Source: Clostridiales bacterium (GTDB lineage Bacteria; Bacillota; Clostridia; Christensenellales; Aristaeellaceae). From it: a stretch of DNA of 64,000 nucleotides. Position numbers and translations under genes: made by a program. Location: positions 28,905 through 92,904 of the forward strand of contig JAAYIN010000051.1 of the NCBI GenBank assembly GCA_012523405.1, given 5' to 3'. Under the pieces are notes generated by a model. That model saw only the letters and a list, made by a program, of their open reading frames with translations, had not been told where the DNA came from and searched no databases. Each line of letters opens with the position of its first letter. The stretch's first letter is position 1. Below are positions 53,238-61,902 of this stretch, in pieces.

Positions 53238-54260
53238 ATGATCAAGCTCAGCAACATCGTAGTCAAATTCGGAGATTTCACGGCATTGCACGATATCAAC
53301 GTCCGCGTCAAAGAGGGCGAATTTTTCACCTTTTTAGGTCCTTCAGGCTGCGGTAAAACAACCACGCTTCGCACCATCACGGGCTTTATTGAGCCTGCTG
53401 AGGGCAAGGTATTCGTCAAGGATCAAGACATCACCAATGTACCGATTGAGCAGCGCAACATCGGCATGGTGTTTCAAAGCTACGCACTTTTCCCGTCCAT
53501 GACGGTCTATGATAATATCGCCTTTGGTCTGAAAATCCTCAAGCTCAAAAAGGATGAGGTTGACAAAAAGGTTCGCGACATCGCCTACAAAGTTGACCTA
53601 TCCGACGAGCAGCTCAAGAAAGCCGTTTCTCAGCTTTCAGGCGGACAGCAGCAGCGTGTTGCCATCGCGCGTGCGCTTGTCACCAGCCCTGCCATCATCT
53701 GCATGGATGAGCCGCTGTCAAACCTTGATGCCAAGCTGCGCGTGCAGCTGCGCAATGAGCTAAAGAAAATGCAGCGCGATTTTGGCATCACCACGATTTA
53801 CGTCACCCACGATCAGGAGGAAGCCTTGACTTTGTCCGATCGCATCGCCGTGTTTAACAACGGCTTCATCGAGCAAATCGGCACGCCAAATGAAATCTAC
53901 AATCACTCGGATACCGAGTTTGTCTGCAACTTCATCGGCGATATCAACCGATTGGAGGATGACATGGTTGCAGGTCTGATCAAAATGGGCAGCACCCTCA
54001 ATCAGAGCGACCATCACTTCATCCGCCTTGAACGCCTCAGAGTCAACACCCCAGCCGCTGCTAATGAACTGGTGCTGGACGGCGTGATTGAAAACCGCGA
54101 ATATTATGGACTGTACATCAAGTACTATATCAGAGTCGGCAAGCAAACGCTCAAAGCCATCGAGAAGAACGACGGCATCAACATCTATGAGGCCGGCGAG
54201 CGTGTAAGGGTTGGCATCCATCCTGTGGATATCATGACCTACGCGGCCGCCGATGCATAA
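53238..54260 (+). CDS. ABC transporter ATPase (iron(III)/polyamine type)
   Basis: 340 residues. Walker A GPSGCGKTT (about 34-42), Q-loop VFQSYALFPSM, signature LSGGQQQR, Walker B IICMDEPLSNLD and switch VTHDQEEA are all intact. A C-terminal TOBE-like regulatory part (about 240-340) is typical of FbpC/PotA-type ATPases. AGGGAG precedes ATG 53238. It energises the permease encoded 9 bp downstream. Confidence 0.93.
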   Translation: MIKLSNIVVKFGDFTALHDINVRVKEGEFFTFLGPSGCGKTTTLRTITGFIEPAEGKVFVKDQDITNVPIEQRNIGMVFQSYALFPSMTVYDNIAFGLKILKLKKDEVDKKVRDIAYKVDLSDEQLKKAVSQLSGGQQQRVAIARALVTSPAIICMDEPLSNLDAKLRVQLRNELKKMQRDFGITTIYVTHDQEEALTLSDRIAVFNNGFIEQIGTPNEIYNHSDTEFVCNFIGDINRLEDDMVAGLIKMGSTLNQSDHHFIRLERLRVNTPAAANELVLDGVIENREYYGLYIKYYIRVGKQTLKAIEKNDGINIYEAGERVRVGIHPVDIMTYAAADA

Positions 54261-54269
54261 GGGGGTGGG

Positions 54270-56195
54270 ATGATGAATACCGACACCCGAAAATTATTTT
54301 CACCCGAAAAGCTGTTCAAGGTATTTGGCACGGCGTTCTTTGTCTATCTCTTCTTTGGCTTTATGCTCCTTCCGTGCATTAATACCATCACTCAGATTTT
54401 CACCACCAAAAATGCAGCAGGCGAAGCCACCCCATGGGCGGTCATCGAGTTTTTCTTTGCGGGCAATATGCCAAAGTACGTATGGAACTCGCTCAAGCTC
54501 GCCCTTACCCTTGTGGTGACCGTCAATATCGTCGGCGTATCCATCGTGCTGCTCACAGAGTACTTTGATATCAAAGGCGCAAAAATCCTGCGTCTTGGAT
54601 ACATGACAACGTTGATTTACAGCGGCGTTGCGCTGGTAACCGGCTATTTGTTCCTGTATGACCGAAACGGCATCATCACATCCGCATTGAAGGAATCCTT
54701 TCCAGATATGAATGCCAACTGGTTTTCGGGCTATAACGCGGTGCTGTTCACCATGACCTTTGCCTGCACCAGCAACCATGCGCTATTCCTCCGCAATGCG
54801 ATCCGCGGCCTTGACTACAACACCGTGGAAGCCGCCAGAAACCTTGGTGCAAAGCCTCTGAAGGTGCTTGCGAAGGTGGTTTTCCCAACGCTCATCCCCA
54901 CCATGTTTTCCCTCACCGTCATGACCTTTATCACAGGTCTTTGCGCGATGTCCGCGCCGACCCTTTTGGGCTTTGACTCCATCAATCCCGAAATTGTCCG
55001 CCTTGCAGGTTCATCGGTTGCGGACGAGGCGTTCCCGCAGGCACGCGCAGCATTGCTGTCGATCATCCTTGCTATGTTCACCATTGTCTTGCTCAGCGCC
55101 CTTTCCTCCTACGAGCGCAAGGGACATTACCTCTCCGTTTCAAAGACCAAAGCAAAGCTGGTCAAACAAAAGATCAGCAACCCCATTGCGAACGTCATGG
55201 CGCATATCTACGCCTATGTGCTCTTCATCATCTACATGATCCCCGTTGTGATGATCGTTATTTTCTCCTTCCAAGATCACAGCGCAATCAAGATGAAGTC
55301 GATTGATTTTTCCAATTGGACGTTCATCAATTACTTTGGTGAACAGGACTATTCCTATCTCACCTCGCGCGGAACCTACAAGACCCGCGTCGGCTCTATC
55401 TCAGGACTGTTCTCAAACGATGCGACCATCGGCGGCATACGTCTAAGCTTTATTCTATCCGCCATTGCAGCTGCCCTTGCATGCGTTATCGTTGTGATCG
55501 CCTGCAATTACATCTTCAAAAACCGCAAGAAAAAGCGCAGTACCGTGCTTGAGTACAGCCTGCTCTTCCCATGGCTTTTGCCCACCATCCTCATTTGCTA
55601 CTCCTACCGCACCTACTTTAACAGCGAAGAGGTCTGGTATATGTTCAGCAACAACATGTACTATATGGAAAATGTGCGCTTCCTCATCATCATGGCGTAT
55701 ACGGTGGTCAAGCTGCCGTTTGCCCTGCGAATGATTAAGGCTGCGTTCTATACCATTGATGAGGAACTGGAGGATGCAGCCAAAAACCTCGGCGCAAGTG
55801 GGTTTGTGACCTTCATCAAGGTCAAGCTGCCCATCATCCTGCCAAGCGTACTGGCGGTGTTTGCACTGAACTTCAACTCACTATTTACCGAGTACGACAT
55901 GTCCGCTACCTTTGCCAGCCGCTACGGCACAACCTACGCCATGATCATCCAAAGCATGTGCACAGACGAAGGGCTCTATGGGTACAACATCAACGCCTCG
56001 GGCAGGCGATGCGCCTCCACTGTCTTCATCATGCTGATATCGGGGCTCATCCTCTACCTTGTCTATGGCGTGGGCGCACGCGATTTAGGCGACAGGCTCG
56101 AGCTGAAGGAGAAGCGAAAGAAACGCAAAGAGAGACTCATGCTGAGGTTTTCAAAGACGAAAACGCTCGCTGCCCCCGAGTCTTCCAATTCGTAA
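54270..56195 (+). CDS. ABC transporter permease, two fused membrane domains (FbpB-like)
   Basis: 641 residues, about twelve helices. There are two copies of the EAA loop that docks the ATPase: YNTVEAARNLGAKPLKVLAK in the first half and LEDAAKNLGASGFVTFIKVK in the second. Single-chain permeases with two halves are usual in iron(III)-type importers. The start is ATG 54270 or 54273 after GGGGGTGGG. A terminator follows. Confidence 0.92.
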   Translation: MMNTDTRKLFSPEKLFKVFGTAFFVYLFFGFMLLPCINTITQIFTTKNAAGEATPWAVIEFFFAGNMPKYVWNSLKLALTLVVTVNIVGVSIVLLTEYFDIKGAKILRLGYMTTLIYSGVALVTGYLFLYDRNGIITSALKESFPDMNANWFSGYNAVLFTMTFACTSNHALFLRNAIRGLDYNTVEAARNLGAKPLKVLAKVVFPTLIPTMFSLTVMTFITGLCAMSAPTLLGFDSINPEIVRLAGSSVADEAFPQARAALLSIILAMFTIVLLSALSSYERKGHYLSVSKTKAKLVKQKISNPIANVMAHIYAYVLFIIYMIPVVMIVIFSFQDHSAIKMKSIDFSNWTFINYFGEQDYSYLTSRGTYKTRVGSISGLFSNDATIGGIRLSFILSAIAAALACVIVVIACNYIFKNRKKKRSTVLEYSLLFPWLLPTILICYSYRTYFNSEEVWYMFSNNMYYMENVRFLIIMAYTVVKLPFALRMIKAAFYTIDEELEDAAKNLGASGFVTFIKVKLPIILPSVLAVFALNFNSLFTEYDMSATFASRYGTTYAMIIQSMCTDEGLYGYNINASGRRCASTVFIMLISGLILYLVYGVGARDLGDRLELKEKRKKRKERLMLRFSKTKTLAAPESSNS

Positions 56196-56209
56196 AACAA
56201 TCCTATGAT

Positions 56210-56245
56210 AAAAGAGGCGATGCGGCCAAGCATTGCCTCTTTTTT
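56210..56245 (+). terminator. Terminator of the ABC importer operon
   Basis: AAAAGAGGCGATGC / GCATTGCCTCTTTT (one G-U) followed by more T, 15 bp after the permease stop. Confidence 0.9.
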
Positions 56246-56362
56246 GTTACGTGCTCTTATGTTGCAGCCCCTCCTTGCGCGCGGAATCTCGCCAGGTGCA
56301 TCTTGCCAAACCATGGCGCAAGTGGTATCATTTTCATTGCGAAAGCAAGGAGGGATGTATGT

Positions 56363-57028
56363 ATGATTCACCATCATTACGACTCCGTCATATTTGATCT
56401 GGACGGAACATTGCTTGACACCCTAGAGGACTTGACCAGTGCCGTTAACCACGCTTTACGCACAGGCGGCTACCCCGAACACACCATCGATGACATTCGC
56501 ACCTTTGTCGGCAATGGGGTCGGGATGCTCATTCGCAGAGCTTTGCCCCAAAGCGCGGACAGTGACAACGAAGCCTTTAGTGAGACCCTGCAAGCATTCA
56601 AACATTACTATGCCAGCCACAACAACGATACCACCGTGCCCTATCACGGCATCACCCAGATGCTTGGCGACCTGCAAAAGGCGGGCATTCAGATGGCTAT
56701 CGTCTCCAACAAAAACGACCCAAATGTCAAAGCACTTAACAAAACCTATTTTAGCCAGTGGATTGATCTGGCGATTGGCGAAACGGAGGGCATCCGAAGA
56801 AAACCCTACCCCGATTCGCTGATCAAGGCAATCGAAACGCTTAAGGTATCGCCTAATCGAACGCTCTACGTGGGCGACAGCGATGTCGATGTGCAGACTG
56901 CCGCGAATGCGGGGGTTGATTGCGTCGCGGTTTGCTGGGGCTTCCGAACAGAAAGCGAGCTAAAGGCCGCAGGGGCAACGGTGCTGATCACCGAGCCATC
57001 CCAGCTGCTGCCGCTTGTGATCGAGTAA
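56363..57028 (+). CDS. gph: HAD-family hydrolase, phosphoglycolate phosphatase-like
   Basis: 221 residues from ATG 56363 after AAGGAGGG; longer frames run back into the permease. HAD motif I is VIFDLDGTLLDTLEDL (nucleophile Asp), motif II MAIVSNKN, motif III Lys in RRKPYPD and motif IV YVGDSDVDVQTA. The helical cap between I and II fits phosphoglycolate phosphatase or pyrophosphatase-like enzymes. Exact substrate is not certain. Confidence 0.85.
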   Translation: MIHHHYDSVIFDLDGTLLDTLEDLTSAVNHALRTGGYPEHTIDDIRTFVGNGVGMLIRRALPQSADSDNEAFSETLQAFKHYYASHNNDTTVPYHGITQMLGDLQKAGIQMAIVSNKNDPNVKALNKTYFSQWIDLAIGETEGIRRKPYPDSLIKAIETLKVSPNRTLYVGDSDVDVQTAANAGVDCVAVCWGFRTESELKAAGATVLITEPSQLLPLVIE

Positions 57029-57044
57029 CTCGTGCATTTCAATC

Positions 57045-57076
57045 AAAAAACAGCCACCAAGCGGTGGCTGTTTTTT
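57045..57076. terminator. Bidirectional terminator between the HAD gene and the envelope operon
   Basis: Perfect 14-bp stem AAAAAACAGCCACC / GGTGGCTGTTTTTT with a 4-nt loop. It gives a T6 tail on both strands between convergent genes. Confidence 0.95.
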
Positions 57077-57123
57077 GATATATGGTCAGGTTGGCGGAGT
57101 ATCAGATAGATGATCCATCCAAT

Positions 57124-58917
57124 TCAGCCGTCGGGGGGTTCAAATCCGTCAGGTGGAGTACCCATGTCTATATATGGGTCAAATTCTCCGTCAGGTGGAG
57201 TGCCGCCCGCATTTGGCGGTTCAAATTCGCCATCTAGTGGTTCTTGCAAGGTTTCGTCGTCCGTTTCGCCCTTGCCTCTATTGCCGCCTTGGCCGCGTCC
57301 GCCGCCGCCAAAACCTCCGCCCATACCGCCGCCGCCAAAGCTGAAGCCCTGCGTTCCGTCGGTGCTCATGATGACGGTTTGCTCTTCTGTGCCTGTCTTT
57401 ACCGTATAGCTCTCGCCGCTTACCAGCTTATCAGAATATATGACGATGCTCTGGTAGCTGTTTTTCGCTGCAAAGGTCAGGATGGATGCGCTTGTGCTGT
57501 CCAGCACCTCAATCGTGCCAGAGTTTGATTGAGCGCTTAGCATACTGCCCGCTACGCTTGGCGCTGATACGCCCTGCGCCATGCCCGATGCGCCTGCTGC
57601 CATCACCAGACCGCCCGACATGGTGTAGCTGCCGTCGTAGTCCAGCGCACCATTGCCGCCGTTTTGCGAGCCGTTAATGTATACCTCGCCGCCCGATTGC
57701 GTGATGTCGCCATTGATATCTATGCCGTCGCCTAGGGCTTCCACCAATACATAGCCACCCGAGATGAGCAAGGTACCTGTGCTGGAGGAGAACATATCGC
57801 GTCCGCCTCTTCCCATCTCTCCGCCCCAGCCCGATTCGGTTTCGCTTGCGTTGTCGCCGCCCGCACCGTTAATGCCGTCATCGGTTGCGTACACATCGAT
57901 GTTGCCGCCTGAAATGGTGATATCCGTTCCCTCAATGCCTTCATAGGAGAGGGTGATCTTCAAATCACCGCCGCTGATGGTGATGGCGTTATCCGCATGC
58001 ATCCCATCATCGCCTGATGAAAGCGTCACTGTGCCGCCGCTCATTTCGATGTCGCCATTGCAATGAACCGCGTCATCGTCAGAGTCAACAGTGAGGGTTG
58101 CTCCGCTTAGCACGATCCGCTGCGTTGCCTTCACGCCTTTGGTGCTGGAGGTATCATCCGTCTCGCTATCGCTCATCAGCGCAAATGGATTGCCCCAGCC
58201 GCCTGATGTTTGGCTGGACTTCGCATCGCTTGACGCACTGCCCGCACCTGTTGATATGCTGATATCGCCGCCCGAGAGCATCACAAGCCCGCGGTCCTCG
58301 TCCTCATCATTGGTCGACTTGATGCCGTCACCATCCACTGCGGTCAGCAATAGCGTGCCGCCGCTGATGATTACCTCATCCTTGCCGACAAGCGCATCGT
58401 CCTGTGCCGTTACGGTGATCTGTCCGCCGTAGATTTCCAAGCTGTCACGGGAGTTGATCCCGTCCTTCGCGTTTCCTTCTACGAACAAGGTGCCTGTGCC
58501 GTTGATGCTTAGATCATCGCGGCTGTAAATCGCAGCTTCTGCGGTCTCATCAACCGCATTTGCGCCCTGTGATAATGTGTTCACCGTACCCTCTGCAAGC
58601 GATATGATCACCTTCTTGCAGTTTTCCGTATACAGTGCAGCGCTCATCTCGTTGTTCACGGTAACGCCATTTAGCAGCAGGCGAACCTCGCCCTTTTTGG
58701 CAAGCACCACGCGGATGCCGCCGTCTGCAATCTCGCCGCTGAGCACATAGGTACCTGCCTGCGTAATTTCAACGCTCTCGCCGCTAAGCACAATAGGCGT
58801 TGCTTCCGCTTCCAAGGTGATAATCGCTTCCTCGTTAGTCTGCTCTGCCTGCCCTGCCATTAGCAGAGAAACGCTGAGCAGCACTGCGATCAGTAAGAAA
58901 ACCAATCTTTTTTTCAT
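57124..58917 (-). CDS. Cthe_2159-like secreted beta-helix (carbohydrate-binding) protein
   Basis: 597 residues. A signal peptide (about 1-25, MKKRLVFLLIAV) is followed by a long right-handed beta-helix of short repeats such as ISGGTLLLTAVDGDGI, MSGGTVTLSSGDDG and ISGGNIDVYATDDGING. These acidic, Gly/Asp-rich coils are typical of the Cthe_2159 family, which binds Ca2+ and acidic polysaccharides. The C-terminus has a Gly-rich stretch (about 520-550) and repeated GTPPDGEFDP-like Pro/Asp motifs, perhaps cell-wall-associated. AGGAGGG precedes ATG 58917. It is the last gene of the operon. Confidence 0.87.
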   Translation of the reverse strand: MKKRLVFLLIAVLLSVSLLMAGQAEQTNEEAIITLEAEATPIVLSGESVEITQAGTYVLSGEIADGGIRVVLAKKGEVRLLLNGVTVNNEMSAALYTENCKKVIISLAEGTVNTLSQGANAVDETAEAAIYSRDDLSINGTGTLFVEGNAKDGINSRDSLEIYGGQITVTAQDDALVGKDEVIISGGTLLLTAVDGDGIKSTNDEDEDRGLVMLSGGDISISTGAGSASSDAKSSQTSGGWGNPFALMSDSETDDTSSTKGVKATQRIVLSGATLTVDSDDDAVHCNGDIEMSGGTVTLSSGDDGMHADNAITISGGDLKITLSYEGIEGTDITISGGNIDVYATDDGINGAGGDNASETESGWGGEMGRGGRDMFSSSTGTLLISGGYVLVEALGDGIDINGDITQSGGEVYINGSQNGGNGALDYDGSYTMSGGLVMAAGASGMAQGVSAPSVAGSMLSAQSNSGTIEVLDSTSASILTFAAKNSYQSIVIYSDKLVSGESYTVKTGTEEQTVIMSTDGTQGFSFGGGGMGGGFGGGGRGQGGNRGKGETDDETLQEPLDGEFEPPNAGGTPPDGEFDPYIDMGTPPDGFEPPDG

Positions 58918-58928
58918 TCAAATCCCTC

Positions 58929-59597
58929 CTAGAGTTCATCACTCGCGGACATACCATGGTTTAGTACAATGGTCAAATTTCCATTGCGGCAACGCAGCGC
59001 GTCTATAAATTCCTTCTCGATTTTCTGGTTTTTGAGTACCACTTGATACCTCAGCTCAAACATGCTGCCCATATTGGTTGTTTTCACAGCCAGCAGTTTA
59101 TGCTTTGCGGTATAGAGCGCAAACAAATCATCAAAAACATCCGTGTAGTCAAGATCTTCGGGAATCGTGATGCGCAGGCGAAGCGGTTGTCGCAGGCAGC
59201 CAAAATCAGCCTTTGACAATGCTATTATACCAAAACAAACCACGATTGTAACCAAAAATGCGTAGCCAACATATGCCATGCCTGTAGCAAGGCCGACCGC
59301 CATCGCCAAAAAGATCAGCGTGATGTCCCGAGATGTCCCAGGAACGGAGCGGAACCGTATGAGGCTGAATGCGCCCATCACCGCAACGCCTGTGCCAAGG
59401 TTACCATTGACCATCAGAATCACAATTTGCACCACGACCGGAAGCATGGCAAGGGAAACTGCAAAGTTCTTGCTGCAATCCCCCGTCATAACTGCAGTTA
59501 TGGCAATGAGTATGCCGCATCCGGCGGCGCATAGGCACAGAATGAGCGCATTCCCGATGGTCAGACCTGCGGTGGTTTCAAAAAGAGCTGTAAGCAT
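58929..59597 (-). CDS. DUF4956 membrane protein
   Basis: 222 residues from ATG 59597 (AAGGAGG); the longer frame upstream lies inside the VTC gene. Four to five helices (about 10-130) include VMGAFSLIRFRSVPGTSRDI, the core of DUF4956. A cytoplasmic C-terminal domain of about 85 residues follows. The family occurs beside VTC-domain and beta-helix genes in Clostridia. Overlaps the VTC gene by 20 bp. Confidence 0.87.
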   Translation of the reverse strand: MLTALFETTAGLTIGNALILCLCAAGCGILIAITAVMTGDCSKNFAVSLAMLPVVVQIVILMVNGNLGTGVAVMGAFSLIRFRSVPGTSRDITLIFLAMAVGLATGMAYVGYAFLVTIVVCFGIIALSKADFGCLRQPLRLRITIPEDLDYTDVFDDLFALYTAKHKLLAVKTTNMGSMFELRYQVVLKNQKIEKEFIDALRCRNGNLTIVLNHGMSASDEL

Positions 59598-60375
59598 GAC
59601 AAATGCCTCCTTGTTTGGTTGGGTTTCCAGCTGCACTCCTGTATTCGTTGCTTCTGGAAATGGTAGGATTCGTCTCAAACCGCCGCTGATAGATGCGTCC
59701 ATATTTTGAAAACGAAGTCGGGTATACATGATATTTGGATAGTTCTTCGCAGAGCCAAAGCGGAATCGCATGCGCGGTTTTGACCTCCATCACATGCATG
59801 TCTGGCGGCAAAAGCAGTTCCCCTGCATCCCCAAGGCGTAAATCAACGCCATGTTCCCTGCTGCGGATGCCCGTGTCCATTGTGATGCGGAGCATATCCG
59901 CGCTGGGCTCGATCTCCCGATACGCCTCACGGTCGTAGGCTAGGTAGAGCTTGGGATACAGATCGTAGCGTCTCTTCATCGCATCGATTTCGCTTGTGAT
60001 CTGATCCATCTCGCGCCCAATCACACCATCCCGAAAGTACGCCATAGCTTGCGCTGCCGTAAGCGACGTGCGCCGCTTGTACACAATGCCAGCCACCTTC
60101 TTTTTGATTTCAAGGTAGACCTTGGAATCGTCGCTTGGCACGCCGTAGCTGCGAAGGCGCATCTTTTCCTTGTACTTTGGTTTTTCAATCGAGCGGCGCA
60201 CCAGCAGATCGTCTTGCGTATCCATATACAGGTTGCAAATTTTCGTTTTGCCGTACTCATCGATGCTCATATGCTCCAAAATCACCGACAATAAGCGCTC
60301 ATACTGGTCTTGGTGCAGCAAGTATTTCTTTTCAACCCGCTGAAAAGTTGCCGTATATGATGAACATGGTTTCAT
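59578..60375 (-). CDS. VTC-domain polyphosphate polymerase-like protein
   Basis: 265 residues. The tunnel-fold motifs of the VTC/CYTH-like family are visible: RVEKKYLL near the N-terminus, KMRLRSYG, KVYLEIKKKV, YKRRTSL, LAYDREAYR, MEVKTAHAIP and a FSKYGRIYQ near the end. In yeast Vtc4 this domain makes polyphosphate from ATP; the bacterial substrate is unproven. No membrane helix; it probably works with the membrane DUF4956 protein encoded next. AGGAGG precedes ATG 60375. Confidence 0.87.
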   Translation of the reverse strand: MKPCSSYTATFQRVEKKYLLHQDQYERLLSVILEHMSIDEYGKTKICNLYMDTQDDLLVRRSIEKPKYKEKMRLRSYGVPSDDSKVYLEIKKKVAGIVYKRRTSLTAAQAMAYFRDGVIGREMDQITSEIDAMKRRYDLYPKLYLAYDREAYREIEPSADMLRITMDTGIRSREHGVDLRLGDAGELLLPPDMHVMEVKTAHAIPLWLCEELSKYHVYPTSFSKYGRIYQRRFETNPTISRSNEYRSAAGNPTKQGGICHAYSSF

Positions 60376-60794
60376 GTGTTTCCTCCTTTTTCACTGCGCT
60401 TGGGCATCGGCAGCCAGATCCCCATGCTCCCGCATGCTGCCATCAAGCCGCCTACGATCAAAAACGGCATGGGATAATGACTATCAACACCTGCAATTTC
60501 TACAATTCCCCAAAGAAACATCCCCGCCGCAATCGCTGATAGCCCTGCGAATAGAATGTTTTGCATCCACAGGGCGTATGCTGTGGGTTTTGCGCCGCGG
60601 TGGGTGCATTCATACACCATCAGTTGCAGCATGCCGCCAAACAGCGGCACAAGGGGCGATAGGCTCATCATGCGCGAGGTAACCCCATGCCCAAAGTATT
60701 GATAGATATCGCTTGCGATCAGCAGCAATGCGCTGGCGACCAAGCATGTCAGGATGCGGCGGCGCATTTGCGTCTCAATACCCGATGTATACAA
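60372..60794 (-). CDS. Small membrane protein, four helices
   Basis: 140 residues if TTG 60794 is used (GGTGAG upstream); ATG 60767 gives 131. Four hydrophobic segments (LTCLVASALLLIASDIY, LVPLFGGMLQLMVY, NILFAGLSAIAAGMFLWGI and MPFLIVGGLMAACGSMG). No family recognised. It overlaps both neighbours (20 bp with the NAGPA-like gene, 4 bp with the VTC gene), so it belongs to the envelope operon. Confidence 0.6.
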   Translation of the reverse strand: MYTSGIETQMRRRILTCLVASALLLIASDIYQYFGHGVTSRMMSLSPLVPLFGGMLQLMVYECTHRGAKPTAYALWMQNILFAGLSAIAAGMFLWGIVEIAGVDSHYPMPFLIVGGLMAACGSMGIWLPMPKRSEKGGNT

Positions 60795-61677
60795 TATCGC
60801 TCACCGCCCTTTCTGAAATTCTGTTCCCGTTTGTGGTAGGCTGGTTGATGACCTCGCCTTGAAACACCATCGTTGACGAGCCGCCGCCATCCAGATTATA
60901 AGCGATTTGGCAGCCCAACTTCCCCATCACCTCTGCCAGCTGATACAGTGACAGCCCCGTGCTTTCATCGGTTCGTCCATCGGATACCAGAAAGATGTAA
61001 TGCAGCTGAGATATTTGCCCGATAGCGGTTCGCGGGTTGCTGACCATTGCCTGCCCTACCTCATCATCCTCGCCAACGCTGATCTGCCCGTATTGAATAA
61101 GCACCGGACCAAAGGAGAGCACCTGCCATTGAGCGCTCAGGTCAGACGCGTCAATGAGCCTATCGCTGAGTGCCTGAAACGTTCCTTCCCGATCAATCAG
61201 CAGCACATCCGTTTCATTGGATGCCTTCTGCTCCCGATAGATCTCACCGTTTCTCACCACATACCCGCTTCTTCTCGCACCGTAGTAGTCGCCGTTGATC
61301 GCGAGGATCGCGTTTTGCGCCAAAGCAATCTCGCTTGTGGTCTCCTTGATGTTCCTGCCATAGGTGTTTTGTGCAAAAGCCGTTCGCAGGTAGGCGGCAT
61401 CGCTCACCTTCACCTCCGCAATATAGCAGGTGGTGCCATAAGCGCGAAGGGTTTGAATCGCAATCTCAATATTGTCATCCTGATAGCCGGTTTCATTGTT
61501 ATTTTCACCGGGCTGCGCGGTTTGCGCCGCGTCGCCGGCCGTCTCATTTTCCGTCGTCACCAGCCGCTTGGCATGGGGAATCACAAAAGTGTCAAGCAGT
61601 GCAAACCCAAAGCATAGCACCAGGATCGCTGTCCAGCACAGACCGAACCTATAGGGTTGTTGCATAAAGCGTTTCAT
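60775..61677 (-). CDS. Phosphodiester glycosidase (NAGPA) domain protein, membrane-anchored
   Basis: 300 residues from ATG 61677 (GGAAAGGAG upstream). An N-terminal helix (about 10-32) anchors it outside. The NAGPA domain spans about 75-300: AILAINGDYYGA, NPRTAIGQ, and the final NLDGGGSSTMVFQGE with the conserved Asp-Gly-Gly. The domain hydrolyses glycosyl phosphodiesters in eukaryotes; in bacteria it is found with exopolysaccharide or wall-teichoic systems. It is the first gene of the minus-strand envelope operon. Confidence 0.87.
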   Translation of the reverse strand: MKRFMQQPYRFGLCWTAILVLCFGFALLDTFVIPHAKRLVTTENETAGDAAQTAQPGENNNETGYQDDNIEIAIQTLRAYGTTCYIAEVKVSDAAYLRTAFAQNTYGRNIKETTSEIALAQNAILAINGDYYGARRSGYVVRNGEIYREQKASNETDVLLIDREGTFQALSDRLIDASDLSAQWQVLSFGPVLIQYGQISVGEDDEVGQAMVSNPRTAIGQISQLHYIFLVSDGRTDESTGLSLYQLAEVMGKLGCQIAYNLDGGGSSTMVFQGEVINQPTTNGNRISERAVSDIVYIGY

Positions 61678-61810
61678 GCGCCAACTCCTTTCCACAGTTT
61701 GCAGTATAAATCATGTTCTTGATGAATGCGTGAACAGAATCGGGCGAATGCCTGAAATCAATATTTTTCCAAGTCAACTGTACAAATCATGCTTTTTTTC
61801 GTCAATTCGA

Positions 61811-61839
61811 TTGCAAGAGCGCATCCATAACTCTATAAT
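61811..61839 (+). promoter_or_regulatory. Promoter of the aconitase gene
   Basis: TTGCAA, 17-bp spacer, TATAAT. A perfect hairpin ATGGGCA/TGCCCAT (61848-61866) sits at the very start of the transcript and may stabilise it or act as an operator. Confidence 0.8.
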
Positions 61840-61902
61840 CAGTGTATATGGGCAGTTCATGCCCATAAATTTTGTTACCACAACGACATATGGAGGACAA
61901 TA

